A DNA stretch of 64,000 nt from Cryptomeria japonica (GCF_030272615.1 NC_081405.1:158981317-159045316), one strand, 5' to 3'. Positions 13,598 through 24,120 are shown, numbered from the stretch's first letter. Notes: generated by a model not told the origin, from the sequence alone. Numbers and translations: made by a program.

Positions 13598-16200
13598 TTA
13601 ATGCTCATTATTATGGTTACAGATAGGGTTAGGGTTAAGGTTAGTATTGTGGTTAGAATTAAGGATTACATAATTGTTAGGGTTGTGGTTAGGGTTCACA
13701 TCGAGGCTAGGGTTTGGTGTAGGTTTATAATTATGTTTAGGGTTAGGATTTAGGATTAATGTTAGGATTAGGGTTAGGCGTAGTGTTAGGGTTAAGTTTA
13801 TGGTTAGGGTTAGGGTTAAGGTTACTATTATGGTCAAGGATGTGGTTTACATCATTGTTACGGTTAGGGTTAGGGTTAGGGTTAGGGTTGTGATGAAGGT
13901 TAGGTTTCAAGGTCAAGGTGATGATAATGGTTAGGGTTGGGATGAAGGTTAAGGTTTTGTTTAGCTTTCAGATTATGGTTAGAGTTAGAGTTAAGGATTC
14001 CAATTATGGTTATGGTTATGGTTATGGTTAAATGGTTATGGTTATGTTTCCATGTTAGGGTTAATTTTATGGTTAGGGTTAGGGTTTATTGTTAGTGTTT
14101 CAATTATGTTTAGAGTTTATATCAAATTTAGGGTTAGGGTTATGATTATAACTGGGGTTGGGTTAGGATTACGACTTGATTTATGATTATTTAATGTAGA
14201 GTTAGGGTTTAGTGTTAGGGTTAAGGTTAGTATTATGGCTAGGGTTAAGGTTTACATCATTATTCGAGCTAGGGTTAGGATTAAGATAATGGGTAGGGTT
14301 AGCATCAAGGTTTGCTTTTTCTTTAGGTTTAGGATTATGGTTGGGGTTATGGTTGGGGTTAAGTTTATAGTTAGGGTTTTCGCTAGATTAGGGTTAATAT
14401 TAGTCAAGCATTAGAGTTTAATTAAAATTACATTTCAATTAGGGTTAGGGTTAAGTTTAGGAATATAGTTTAATAGGGTTTAATTCTAGGATTAGAGTGG
14501 AATTTAAGGTTAGGTTATAGTTAGGTTTCAATTATAGTAAGATGAAGTTTAGGATCAAGTTTAGGGTTAGGATTATAATAGGGTTAGGGATAGGGATAGG
14601 GTTAAGGGTTAGGGTTATGATTATGGTTAGGATTTAAATAATGGGTAGGGTCAGGATTTACATCATGGTTAGGGTTGGGGTCAAGGTTAGGATCATGGTA
14701 GGATCACAGTTAGAAATATGGTTTTGATTAGGGTTAGGGTTTATGTCATATTTAGCAATAATTTAAGAGTTAAAGTTAGGTTTTGGTTGGTTTGGGTCAT
14801 TGTTAGGATTATGATGAGGGTTACAGTTTAGGGTTATGGTTATGGTTATGGTTTATGGATTATGTTTAGGGTCAAGGATTAGGATTATGGTTAGGGTTTA
14901 CATCATGGTTAGGATTAGGGTTATGTTTAGTGTTTGGGTTACACTCATGTTTAGGGTTAGAATTATGGTTTAGGGTATGGGTTAGAGTTAATTTTAGGCT
15001 TATAATTTATATAGCAGTTAGGGTTACGGTTACCATTTACATCATGGTTGGGGTTATTTAGCATTTTGGTTATGGTTAAGGATAGGATTTAATATAGTAG
15101 TTAAGGTTAGGGTTAACATATAGGGTTGAGGCTAAGGATTATGCTTAGGTATATGGTTGGCTTAGGTTTACTTTATTGTTAGGGTTAGGGTTAGGGTTTA
15201 GGGCTAAGATATTAGTTTAGAGTTAAGATATAGGTTTAGGGTTAGGGATAGGGATAGGTTCTGGGTTAGGGTTAGGGTTAGCCTTTTGGTTTTGGACAAA
15301 GGATTATTGCTAGGGTTAGGGTTAATCTTTAGGGTTAGGACAAAGGATTGTTTCTATGGCTAGGGTTCAAGGGTACTATTAGGTTAGGGTTAGGATTAGG
15401 ATTAGGAATATTGTTATTGTTATGATTGTGTTTAGGGTTAGGTTTACATCATGATTAGTGTTAGGGTTAAGATTAGGGATAAGTTTAGGGTTGAGTTATG
15501 GTTAAGGTTCAATTAGGGTTATATTAGGGCCAGAGATAAGGCTATATTGAGGTTAGTGTTAAGGTTAGGTTATGATTAAGGTTACTATTCTAGGTTAATT
15601 TGTGGGGTTAGGGTGGGTGATCAGTTAGAATCAATGTTAAGATTAGGATTAGTATTCAATAAGGTTATACACATAATTTTTCATTTATGGTTAGGGTTCA
15701 ATTAATTAGGGTTTTATTACCCTTCGAGTAAGTGTTAGGATTCAAATGTAGTCAGAGTTTAAGTATGAAGCATGATGTTTGGATTAGGCTCCTTCAATAA
15801 AGGTTGATTTTAAGGTTAGAGTTACAGTTTAATTAAGGTTATGGTTATGTTAACCCAAAGGTTCAATTAGGGTTAGGATTCGATTTAATTTAGATTAGGG
15901 ATACTATCAAGGCTAGCATTTGATTATGGTAAGTGTTTAACTATAGTCGGGGTTAGTATTAGAGTTCAATCAACATTAAAATTAGGGTTATGATTCAATT
16001 ACATTAGGGTTAAGGTTAAATTAGGATTATAGGTAATTGAGGGTTAGGGTTTGGGCTAGAATATGATTAGAATTATGGTTCAATTAGGGTTAGGGCTTAG
16101 TTTATGGTTAGGGTTCAATTATGTTTAGATTATAGTTCAAATTATAGGTAGGGTTTAATTCTAGGATTAGAGTTAATTTTAGGCTTAGATTGAAATTATA
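13598..16200 (+). repeat. Degenerate interstitial telomere-like tract (TTAGGG-dominated)
   Basis: About 2.6 kb made of GGGTTAG, GGTTAGGGTTT, ATGGTTAGG and similar words, all G-rich on the plus strand. The cleanest run, near 13863-13888, is four or more perfect TTAGGG hexamers. The plant heptamer TTTAGGG also occurs but is not in clean tandem. Divergence is high throughout and rises toward 16.2 kb. It is read as an old interstitial telomeric repeat or telomere-derived satellite, not a live telomere, because unique DNA flanks both sides. Confidence 0.9.
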
Positions 16201-16202
16201 GT

Positions 16203-16722
16203 AAGATTTTGTTTAGGCTTAGATTGAAATTGTATTGTTTAGGACTACCTTTTAGTTTCTTTCCATTTAATACTTCCTCTATTGCCATTTTTATTTTGTC
16301 CACCAGCATGAGATTTAACAGTGATGCTTCTTTGAAAATTGTTTTGTTCCTTTCCTTCCAGATGTGCCATACTATTATGGATGGTCTAGTCGTCCATAGG
16401 TCACTCCACTTTTAGTTCTGTCTAGTTGGCCAAGAGAGAATGAAGTCAAAAAGTCTTTCATTTTTTACCATAGCATTCTTTCAATGAACCAGTTCCAACA
16501 ATATTCTGCCACCAGACAATTGAATAGAAGATGATTTGTCGATTCTTCATCTGCACAACACATAACACAATGATTGGGGCCCAAGATGTCAATAGTTTTG
16601 AGTCTATCACCCATTAGGATTCTACTATGAAGAGAAATCCACAAAAAAGCCCCAACTTTTGGAAGTAGTTTGGTGCATTGATAAGGTACGGTGGACAGAA
16701 ATATTTTGTATGCTTTCATTAT
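16203..16722 (-). pseudogene. LINE ORF2 C-terminus (zf-RVT) relic
   Basis: On the minus strand 16719-16465 reads as the reverse-transcriptase zinc-binding (zf-RVT) region of plant LINEs: PKVGAFLWISLHSRIL, GDRLKTIDILGPNHCVMCC, DEESTNHLLFNC, AEYCWNWF. After a break it continues at 16415-16210 with the usual C-terminal segment (IIVWHIWKERNKTIF). The family places these after the RT domain, which is absent, so this is a 5'-truncated LINE copy as expected of target-primed insertion. Its transcript-sense 3' end abuts the telomere-like tract. Confidence 0.88.
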
Positions 16723-17735
16723 ATTAATTTTCTTTTGTTGTGGCTAAATTGTGTGTCCATGTGAGCTATATTGGTAAACTTCATGCTTTAATTGTCTATG
16801 CATAGTCACATTTTTGTGTACATAGCATATATAATCTTAATCCTAAATATGCACAAATGGTTTAACATCAAAACTGATGGAATCTATCACACACACAGAC
16901 ACAAAATCATTTCTTATCTTTGATCACAATTGGACACACTAATATGTGCCCCAATATTCAATATCTTGGTGACAAATCTCCCCTCTAGTTAACATCACAT
17001 GTTGTTGATAAGTGAATTCATTGTCTCATTTACACTCATCATGAATGTAAAAACTATAATCATGAGATTGATTTCTTTTGTTACATGGTGTTTTTATTTA
17101 AAGCTGTAGTATTATTTATTTTGAATAAGTCTTTCAATTGCATAATCTACACTTGCTCTAGCCTACAAAATTTTATAGTTTTCCATAGACATAGCTAATA
17201 GAGATAACATGTAACCAATAAATAGAATCTAAACTTGTTATTTGACTCCTAAATGGATGATATGATAATGTTCCTATGGTTTGTTTAAAGATCCTTCAAT
17301 TTTATCTCATTTATGCATTTTCAAGGCAAGAAGTGTCATGTTAGTAGATGTTGTAAGTTTTGTTGAGTGTTTTGACAAGTTGAAGTTGTGAATACAATCA
17401 TTTTCCTTCAAGTAATTATTGAATTTAAAACTTTCCTATGAATCAATTATATACTACATGTTTCTAATTTGAGTTGTGAATGAAATTTGATCTCCATTGA
17501 AGTTGATTGTGATTTTAGGATACCAAGTAGAATCTCAAAATTTTAGTGCATCACCTCCTAGGGCTAGTAGTTTTCAATTCAAAAGCAATCTTTCTATCAT
17601 TTTCTCTTCTCAAGTGCAATAATTTTAGGAGGTTTTCCAAGGGAACTATCCCATAATATGGAGGTTCATCCTTATTTTAGGTCACTCATAGCTTGAGAAA
17701 CTCATAGTTTTGAGGCAATATCTTCACATGCCTTG
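16723..17735. other. Non-coding; carries first copy of a ~70-bp repeat
   Basis: No gene. 16747-16818 (GTGTCCATGTGAGCTATATT start) recurs at 18001-18069 with few differences. The rest is AT-rich and unremarkable. Confidence 0.6.
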
Positions 17736-17895
17736 TGATCATATAGGTCCTATGGTGTGCTAAGGGATCATATAGTGTCCTATGACCCCTTAGGACACCC
17801 CATGACCCCTTAGATGTCGTTAGGGGTCATATTGTGTCCTATGACCCCTTAGGACACCATATGGTGTCATTATGTGTCTTATGTTGTCCTAGGAC
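17736..17895. repeat. Short palindromic minisatellite (CCTATGACCCCTTAGGACAC)
   Basis: Several imperfect copies of CCTATGACCCCTTAGGACAC or parts of it, including the palindrome TGTCCTAGGACA. It directly precedes the purine-rich block that borders the large palindrome. Confidence 0.75.
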
Positions 17896-17896
17896 A

Positions 17897-18069
17897 CCAA
17901 ATGAGAGGGAGGGGGAGAAGAGAGGGAGAGAATAAGAGAGATATACACCTGAGAAAAGGGGAGAGTGAGATAGAGAGGATGACAGGGAGAGACTTCATTG
18001 TGTGTCCATGTGAGCTATATTGGTTAACTTCATGCATTAATTGTCTATGTATAGTCACATTTTTGTGTA
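17897..18069. repeat. Extra purine-rich block plus ~70-bp repeat copy flanking the palindrome
   Basis: 17897-17995 (GA-rich with GATATACACCTGAGAAAAGG) is a diverged direct copy of 18073-18173. Between them sits a second copy of the 16747-16818 sequence at 18001-18069. This is a local duplication of the left end of the palindrome together with its flank. Confidence 0.8.
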
Positions 18070-18197
18070 TGAGAAAGGGAGAGAGGGAGGGGGAGGAGAG
18101 AGGGAGAGAATAAGAGAGAGATACACCTGAGAGAAGGGGAGAGTGAGATAGAGAGGATGAGAGGGAGAGACTTTAGAGATAAAGAATGGGAGAGAGG

Positions 18198-18232
<35 letters not shown>

Positions 18233-18430
18233 AAGTGAAAAAGAGAAAGGGAGGGGGGTAGGGAGAGAGTGGGAAAGAGATACACTTGACAGAGGAGGAG
18301 AGTGAGATAGAGAGATAGAGGCAGAGAGGGAGAGACACTTAAGAGAGAAAGAATGGGAGAGAGAGGGAAAGAGAGAGAGAGAAGATTCATGGAACATCGT
18401 TTAGGCACATAGCATGTTGATGGAAGATTC

Positions 18431-18735
18431 AACTAACATAGCGTGTTAGTCGCTTTTGTTGATTCGCGAACTACGTGGCCGCCATTTTCTTTTGCCCTGC
18501 GAAACAACGAATTCGACTAACATAGCGTGTTAGTATATTTCGTTGATTCATGGGCTGCATGGCCACCATTTTCTTTTGCCCTGTGAAACCTGTGAATTCG
18601 ACTAACATGGCGTGTTAGTCGCTTTCACTATTTCACGGATTGCGTAGCTGCCATTTCTTTTTCCTTGCGAAATAGCGAATTCGACTAACATAGCGTGTTA
18701 GTCGCTTTCGCTGATTCGCGGGCTGCATGGCACAA
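18431..18735 (+). repeat. Four ~84-bp tandem units in the left arm
   Basis: Each unit opens with (G/A)ACTAACATAGCGTGTTAGT and carries a GGCTGCATGGCCGCCAT-like segment then CCTTGCGAAATAGCGAATTC. Starts fall near 18431, 18514, 18600 and 18683. The mirror copies in the right arm start near 20195, 20110, 20025 and 19943 (reading inward on the minus strand). Confidence 0.88.
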
Positions 18736-18840
18736 ATGAAGTGACTACATCGGGGAAGCATATGCCGATAAGACTGAAACAACCCGATAAGGAGAGTAAG
18801 GTTAGTCAATCGCAGTCGTTCATTGCACCTTACATCGACA

Positions 18841-18936
18841 AGTTAGTCAATCATGTTAGCGATAGGTTAGTCAATAATGTTAGCGCCAGGTTAGTCAATC
18901 ATGTTAGCGATAGGTTAGTACAACGTGTTAGCGATA
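18841..18936 (+). repeat. Four 24-bp tandem units (left arm); two in the right arm
   Basis: Units 18841-18864, 18865-18888, 18889-18912 and 18913-18936 follow GGTTAGTCAATCATGTTAGC plus four bases. The right arm has only two such units on the opposite strand (19743-19766 and 19767-19790). The ~48-bp difference matches the arm length asymmetry. Confidence 0.92.
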
Positions 18937-19382
18937 GGTTAGTCAATCGTAGCCGTTCATTGCAAAATTGACGATGTAAAACGCGTGACTAACATGCATG
19001 TTAGTCGATCCATACTATCATTTTGGACCTAGAATAGACGCGTCCGATGCAATAAGACTCATCGAGATAGCTTACGCTATCGGAGAAACATTTTTAGAGT
19101 TGTGCCGATACCCGATGGGCAGAATGCCATAGAGGTCAGATCTATCGGGGAGACTATAACTATTGGAAGCAAGGAAAATACGCTATGTCGATGCCCGATG
19201 AAGCAATCGGTGTAAGTTATGCCAATCAAAAAGAAAGTTAGGGATGTCATCTGACTCCAAAACGACACTACGGATTGACTAACACGCATGTTAGTCGTGT
19301 GTTTTACACCATTAATTTTGCAATAAACAGCTTGTTAGTCAATCGAAGCCGTTTATTGCAAAATCGATGGTGTAAAACGCAC

Positions 19383-19402
19383 GACTAACACGCGTGTTAG
19401 TC
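19383..19402. repeat. Perfect 20-bp palindrome GACTAACACGCGTGTTAGTC
   Basis: Exactly self-complementary. Imperfect versions (GACTAACATAGCGTGTTAGT, GACTAACACGCATGTTAGTC) recur more than ten times along both arms. Such spacing of one palindromic word is what a protein-binding site array would look like, but no binding protein is known from this sequence. Confidence 0.9.
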
Positions 19403-20385
19403 AATCCATAGTGTCTTTTTGGAGCCAGATGACATCCCTAACTTTATTTTTGATCGACGTAACTTTCACCGATTGCTTCATCGGGCGTCAGCATAGTGTA
19501 TTTTCCTTGCTTCCGATAGTTATAGTCTCCCTGATAGATCCGACCTCTGTGGCATTATGCCCATCGGGTATTGACACAACTCTAAAAATGTTTCTCTGAT
19601 AGCGTAAGCTATCCCGATGAGTCTTCTTGCACCAAACGCGTCTATTCTAGGTCCAAAATGATAGTACGGATCGAATAATATACGTGTTAGTCACGCGTTT
19701 TACACCGTCGATTTTGCAATGAACGGCTGCGATTGACTAACCTATCACTAACACGCTGTACTAACCTGTCGCTAACACGATTGACTAACTTGTCGATGTA
19801 AGGTGCAATGAACGACTACGATTGACTAACCTTACTCTCCTTATCGGGTTGTTTCGATCTATCAACGTATGCTTCCTCGATGTAGTCACTTCGTTTGTGC
19901 CACGCAGCCCGCGAATTAGTGAAAGCAACTAACACGCTATGTTAGTCAAATTCGCTATTTCACGAGGAAAAAGGAATGGCGGCCACGCAGTCTGCGAAAC
20001 AACAAAAGCGACTAACACACCATGTTAGTCAAATTCACAGGTTTCACAGGGCAAAAGAAAATGGCAGCCATGCAGCCCACGAATCAGCGAAATATACTAA
20101 CACGCTATGTTAGTCGAATTCATTGTTTTGTGGGGCAAAAGGAAATGGCGGCCATGTAGTTTGCGAATCAACAAAAGCGACTAACATGCTATGTTAGTTG
20201 AATCTTCCATAAACATGCTATGTGCCTAAACAATGTTCCATGAATCTTCTCTCTCTTTCCCTCTCTCTCCCATTCTTTCTCTCTTAAGTCTCTCTACCTC
20301 TATCTCTCTATCTCACTCTCCTCCTCTGTCAAGTGTATCTCTTTCCCACTCTCTCCCTACCCCCCTCCCTTTCTCTTTTTCACTT

Positions 20386-20435
<50 letters not shown>

Positions 20436-20556
20436 CATTCTTTATCTTTGAAGTCTCTCCCTCTCATCCTCTCTCTATCTCACTCTCCCCTTTTCTCAAG
20501 TGTACCTCTCTCTTATTCTCTCCCTCTCTCCTCTTCTTCCTCTCTCCCTTTCTCAT

Positions 20557-20594
20557 TACCTCTCTTTCTCACTCTCTCACTCTCACTCACTCAG

Positions 20595-20652
<58 letters not shown>

Positions 20653-20672
20653 CTCTCTCTCCCTTTTTCAAA
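20557..20672. repeat. (CT)n microsatellite beyond the right arm
   Basis: Mostly (CT)n on the plus strand, with a pure run near 20596-20648. It is not part of the inverted repeat, because the left flank at the equivalent place is unrelated. Confidence 0.9.
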
Positions 20673-20814
20673 TTAGTTTTAGAAAATTTTGAAATGAATG
20701 ATGAGATTCTTAATTCTTATTAATTGGAGCCATTGATGAAGAGGATTCAAATTGACTCACTTGAAGCTGATAATTATGAAACATTTTGCACAAGTGTGTG
20801 AAAGAAGCATAATT

Positions 20815-21500
20815 AAAAAACAAAATCTTATCTCTAATATCATTTTGCAAATTATTAATGAAAAATATTTAAACATCACCATTAGTCATATGATAAGCAA
20901 TTTGTTAATGTAAATGTTTGTATCTACCAATGAAATTAGTCGCTGTTTATTTAACTCCTTTCTTACAATCTTTAAAATTAGTTGAAGTAATGTGAGGACC
21001 AGTATTTTTTTGAAAATGCTACACAAATGCATTAGACAATCTATGAAAATAATCAATTAATCGAGGCAAAGAACAAAACCATTACAAAGCTTTATCTATT
21101 AATAAATAGGTGAATAGTTCTTACATAATTCTATGATCATGAGAGAAATCACTAAACAAAGTTTGAAATGTTCTCACATGAGTTTAGAGGTCACCTTTTC
21201 CATTGTATAACTCAAAATAGGGAACCTCCATGAATTGTGGGATAAGTGTGTGAACAATGTCATCAGAAAGTGGGCTAGCCATATCACATGTAGGAACATT
21301 GGATTTGGTCTGGATTAAAGTTAATTATTATTGTAATGATAAAACACTTTGAGCCAAACTATGTAGAGTGGCTTCGATGGATGAGTTGGATTTGGACATA
21401 TCTGATTGTGATGGAGGTGTGACATTGTGATAGGTAGGTGGATCGTTGGAGTAAGAAGGTGGAATATTATGGTAAGTGGGTAAAGGTGATGGTTGGGAAA
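20815..21500 (-). pseudogene. Retrotransposon gag relic
   Basis: On the minus strand from ~21500 downward the translation reads as a plant Ty3/gypsy Gag with many stops. It includes PPSQSDMSKSNSSIEATLHS, DIVHTLIPQFMEVPYFELYN, THVRTFQTLFSDFSHDH, KDCKKGV, NFIGRYKHLH, and LQNDIRDKIL. The central part matches the retrotransposon gag domain layout (FELYNGKGDP...HVRTF...W...F...FIxRYK). At least five in-frame stops are seen, and no pol follows. The element has been reduced to gag. Confidence 0.78.
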
Positions 21501-22387
21501 TAGAGGGAAGACTAATAGAAGATAGTATGCAGAAGTATTTATTTATAGGATTTCCCCCATGACTACATGTGTAGCATTAAGATTTTGTGTATAGGTAGCC
21601 ATGATGGGACATGTATATGTAGGCACATTAGACAAAGATGTGGGAATAAAATGTTCATCTTGATGTGGGAATAATCATGGAGGGGTTAGTATGCCTTCTC
21701 TTGGATCATTTTAAGCATATCTGGGCTATATCCTTGTTACAAGTGTGGTTGTCATTATAAGGTACAAGATTGATGGTACATAGTTTAGGGAACATAGGGT
21801 TGAGGGTAGTGGTTGTATTGATTCCTCCCTCTATCTCTTCATCTTCCTCTTCGTAGTGGTCATATAGGATCTAGTCTCAAAATTAGTATATGACAATAGT
21901 AGGATAGGATAGGGTCCAAATAGGCTTAAAATGATCCAAGAGAAGGCATACTAAAGTAGGGGCCCAAGTAGAGTGTGAATCTTGTAAAGGATTACAATTT
22001 ACAACACTATAGAATGATAGTAACATATCATACAAAAGTCTAATAAAACACTCAAATCAATAATTCTAATGATAGTAACTTAGGGATTAGCTAAGAAAGA
22101 AAACGCAAACAAGAGGAGGATAATGAGGACCCAAGTCAAACTTTGTTACCATAAACCTAATGCCTTATATCAAAATAATTATAAGATTTATATCTCACAA
22201 TATAATTGACTCATCGAGAACCAAGGAAAACTAGAACATTTAAATATAAGATAACATTTGACAATAAATTTGAGTAGAAATAACTTGGGATTCATCGTTC
22301 TTTTTGGAAATATAGGGTGTGTACGCAAGGAACATCATGTTTCTGTTGGCAATTGACACTCATTTGGTGGTTATCGATGCTTGATTA
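21501..22387. other. Non-coding; contains first copy of a ~100-bp dispersed repeat
   Basis: Sequence upstream (minus-sense) of the gag relic, with no further protein recognised. The repeat copy at 21758-21865 is listed separately. Confidence 0.5.
21758..21865 (+). repeat. Dispersed ~100-bp unit, copy 1
   Basis: Starts AAGGTACAAGATTGATGGTA, runs through a TAGTTTAGG...GGGTTGAGGGTAGTGG core and ends TTGATTCCTCCCTCTATCTC, passing into CT-rich DNA. Copies 2 and 3 are at 22838-22925 and 23272-23365. Confidence 0.9.
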
Positions 22388-22906
22388 ATGGTTTACTCTC
22401 CCTTAATTCTCTATATTTCTTCTCTCTCTCCCCTCTCTAGGTCTCTCCTATACTCTCTCCCTCTCTTTCTCACCTTCTCTCCTTATCTCCATATATATCC
22501 TTCCTTCCCTCCTCCATCTCTCTTCTCCTCTTCTCCGCCTATTGTTTCTCTCCACTCTCTCTTTGTTCTCTTGATCACTACCTATCCCTCCCAACATCTC
22601 TCTCCATACCTATTTTTCTCTCTTATTTTCTTCTCTCTCTCCCTCACCTATCTACCTCTTCCCTCTCTAGGTCTCTCAGTCACTCCCTACCCACCTCTCC
22701 CTCTCTTCTTAGATATCTCTTTCTCTTTATTCTTTCCTCTCTCTTCTTCTCTCTCCCTCCCCTCTTCGGGTAATCACCTCTCCCTCCTCGATATAGTATT
22801 TAGATAATAGGTTTTAGGATATAATATTTACAATATAAGGTACAAGATTGATGGTACATAGTTTAGGTAACATAGGGTTGAGGGTAGTGGTCGTATTGAT
22901 TCCTCC

Positions 22907-22998
<92 letters not shown>

Positions 22999-23520
22999 AC
23001 ACCTCTCTATCCATGAACCATGGTCTCTCCCTCCCTCTCTGTCTCCCCCTTCCTTACCCTCGTATATATCTTCCTCCCACGCTCTCTCATACTCTCTCTC
23101 TCACTCCTCTCTCTATTGTCTAGGTCATTACCTCTTCCTCCTAGCCTCTCTCTCCCTCTCTTGTATTTCTAGGTTTCTCCCTCCTCTCTCCACCTCTATA
23201 CCACTCCATATATGTCTCATTAGGCACCTCTATGTCCTTGTATGTATGTGTCCCCTCTCTCTCCCATATAGGTATACAAGCTTGATGGAACATTGTTTAG
23301 GGTAGATAGGGTTGAGGGTAGCACGGTGGTATTGATACTTCTCCCTATCTCTCCATCTTCCTCTCTCTTTCTTCTCTATCACCTCTCTCTTTATTCACTT
23401 TCACCTATCTCTCCCCTTCCTATGTCTCTCCCTCCATCTCTATCTCCCCATTCCTTACCCTCAAATATATCTTCCTCCCCTACTCTCTCATACTCTCTCT
23501 ATTTCATCTATTCTAACACA
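22388..23520. repeat. Pyrimidine-rich (CT) region with two further ~100-bp repeat units
   Basis: Long CT-rich tracts including a pure (CT)n near 22913-22991. The dispersed unit recurs at 22838-22925 (AAGGTACAAGATTGATGGTA) and 23272-23365 (TACAAGCTTGATGGAACATT). Open frames here are low-complexity Ser/Leu/Pro artefacts. Confidence 0.88.
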
Positions 23521-23539
23521 TGTTTTGCCCCTTATAAAG

Positions 23540-23778
23540 ATACCTAGAGGGCGAGAGAGATTTTAGATAGATAGATGAGAAGAGAGGGGTGAGATAGATA
23601 AAGGGGGATAGAAGAGGAGAGTTGATGAATTAGGAGAATGAGAGAGAAGATGAGGGAGAGAGAGAAAAGAGAAAGAGAGGGCTAAGGAGGGGGAGAGGGA
23701 GAGGTATACATGGAGTTAGATACCTAGAGAGGTAGATAGGTGAGGGAGAAAGAGAAGGAAATGATAGAGAATTTAATG

Positions 23779-23869
<91 letters not shown>

Positions 23870-24120
23870 GTTATATAGAGATATAAGATACCTAGAGGAG
23901 GAGAGAGACATGAGAGACCTAGATAGGGGGAGGGAGGGAGGGTTGAGAAAGATGGAGGAGAATATAGAGAGGTTGGTAATGAGATATGGATGGATATGTA
24001 GAGAGGTGGAGAGAGAAAGTGGGAGAAACCTAGAGAGGGGTAGAGAGGGTGTGATGGAAAGATGATGATGTTGATGGTAAATAGAATAAGAATTAGTAGG
24101 GAAGGGGGAGAGAGATGTGG
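23540..24120. repeat. Purine-rich (GA) region
   Basis: GA-rich on the plus strand with a pure (GA)n at about 23781-23866. It sits head-to-head with the preceding CT-rich region, so the pair forms an inverted, imperfect low-complexity arrangement about 23530. Confidence 0.88.

Larger units (their letters stand above)
18070..20556. mobile_element. 2.5-kb near-perfect palindrome with tandem-repeat arms (foldback-type element)
   Basis: Left arm 18070-19328 (1259 bp) and right arm 19351-20556 (1206 bp) are reverse complements around a 22-bp spacer (19329-19350). From the outside inward each arm contains a purine/pyrimidine-rich block, an ATGGAACAT(C/T)GTTTAGGCAC motif, four ~84-bp units, an array of 24-bp units (four left, two right), ~300 bp of GC-moderate sequence, and central palindromes. 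The arm length difference is close to the two missing 24-bp units. Minus and plus frames in the inner ~200 bp are mirror images and not taken as genes. Long inverted repeats built of tandem units are the hallmark of Foldback elements. No transposase is visible, so it would be non-autonomous. Confidence 0.85.

Noticed and set aside
18741-18971. A 76-codon frame with repeated DRLVNHVS-like peptide
   Set aside because: The peptide repeat is just the 24-bp DNA tandem array read in frame (24 is divisible by three). Copy number differs between arms and there is no independent sign of coding.
18055-20723. Several 70-125 codon Ser/Leu/Pro-rich frames around the palindrome
   Set aside because: They are translations of CT/GA tracts and of mirror-image arms, with repeated low-complexity peptides and no domain.
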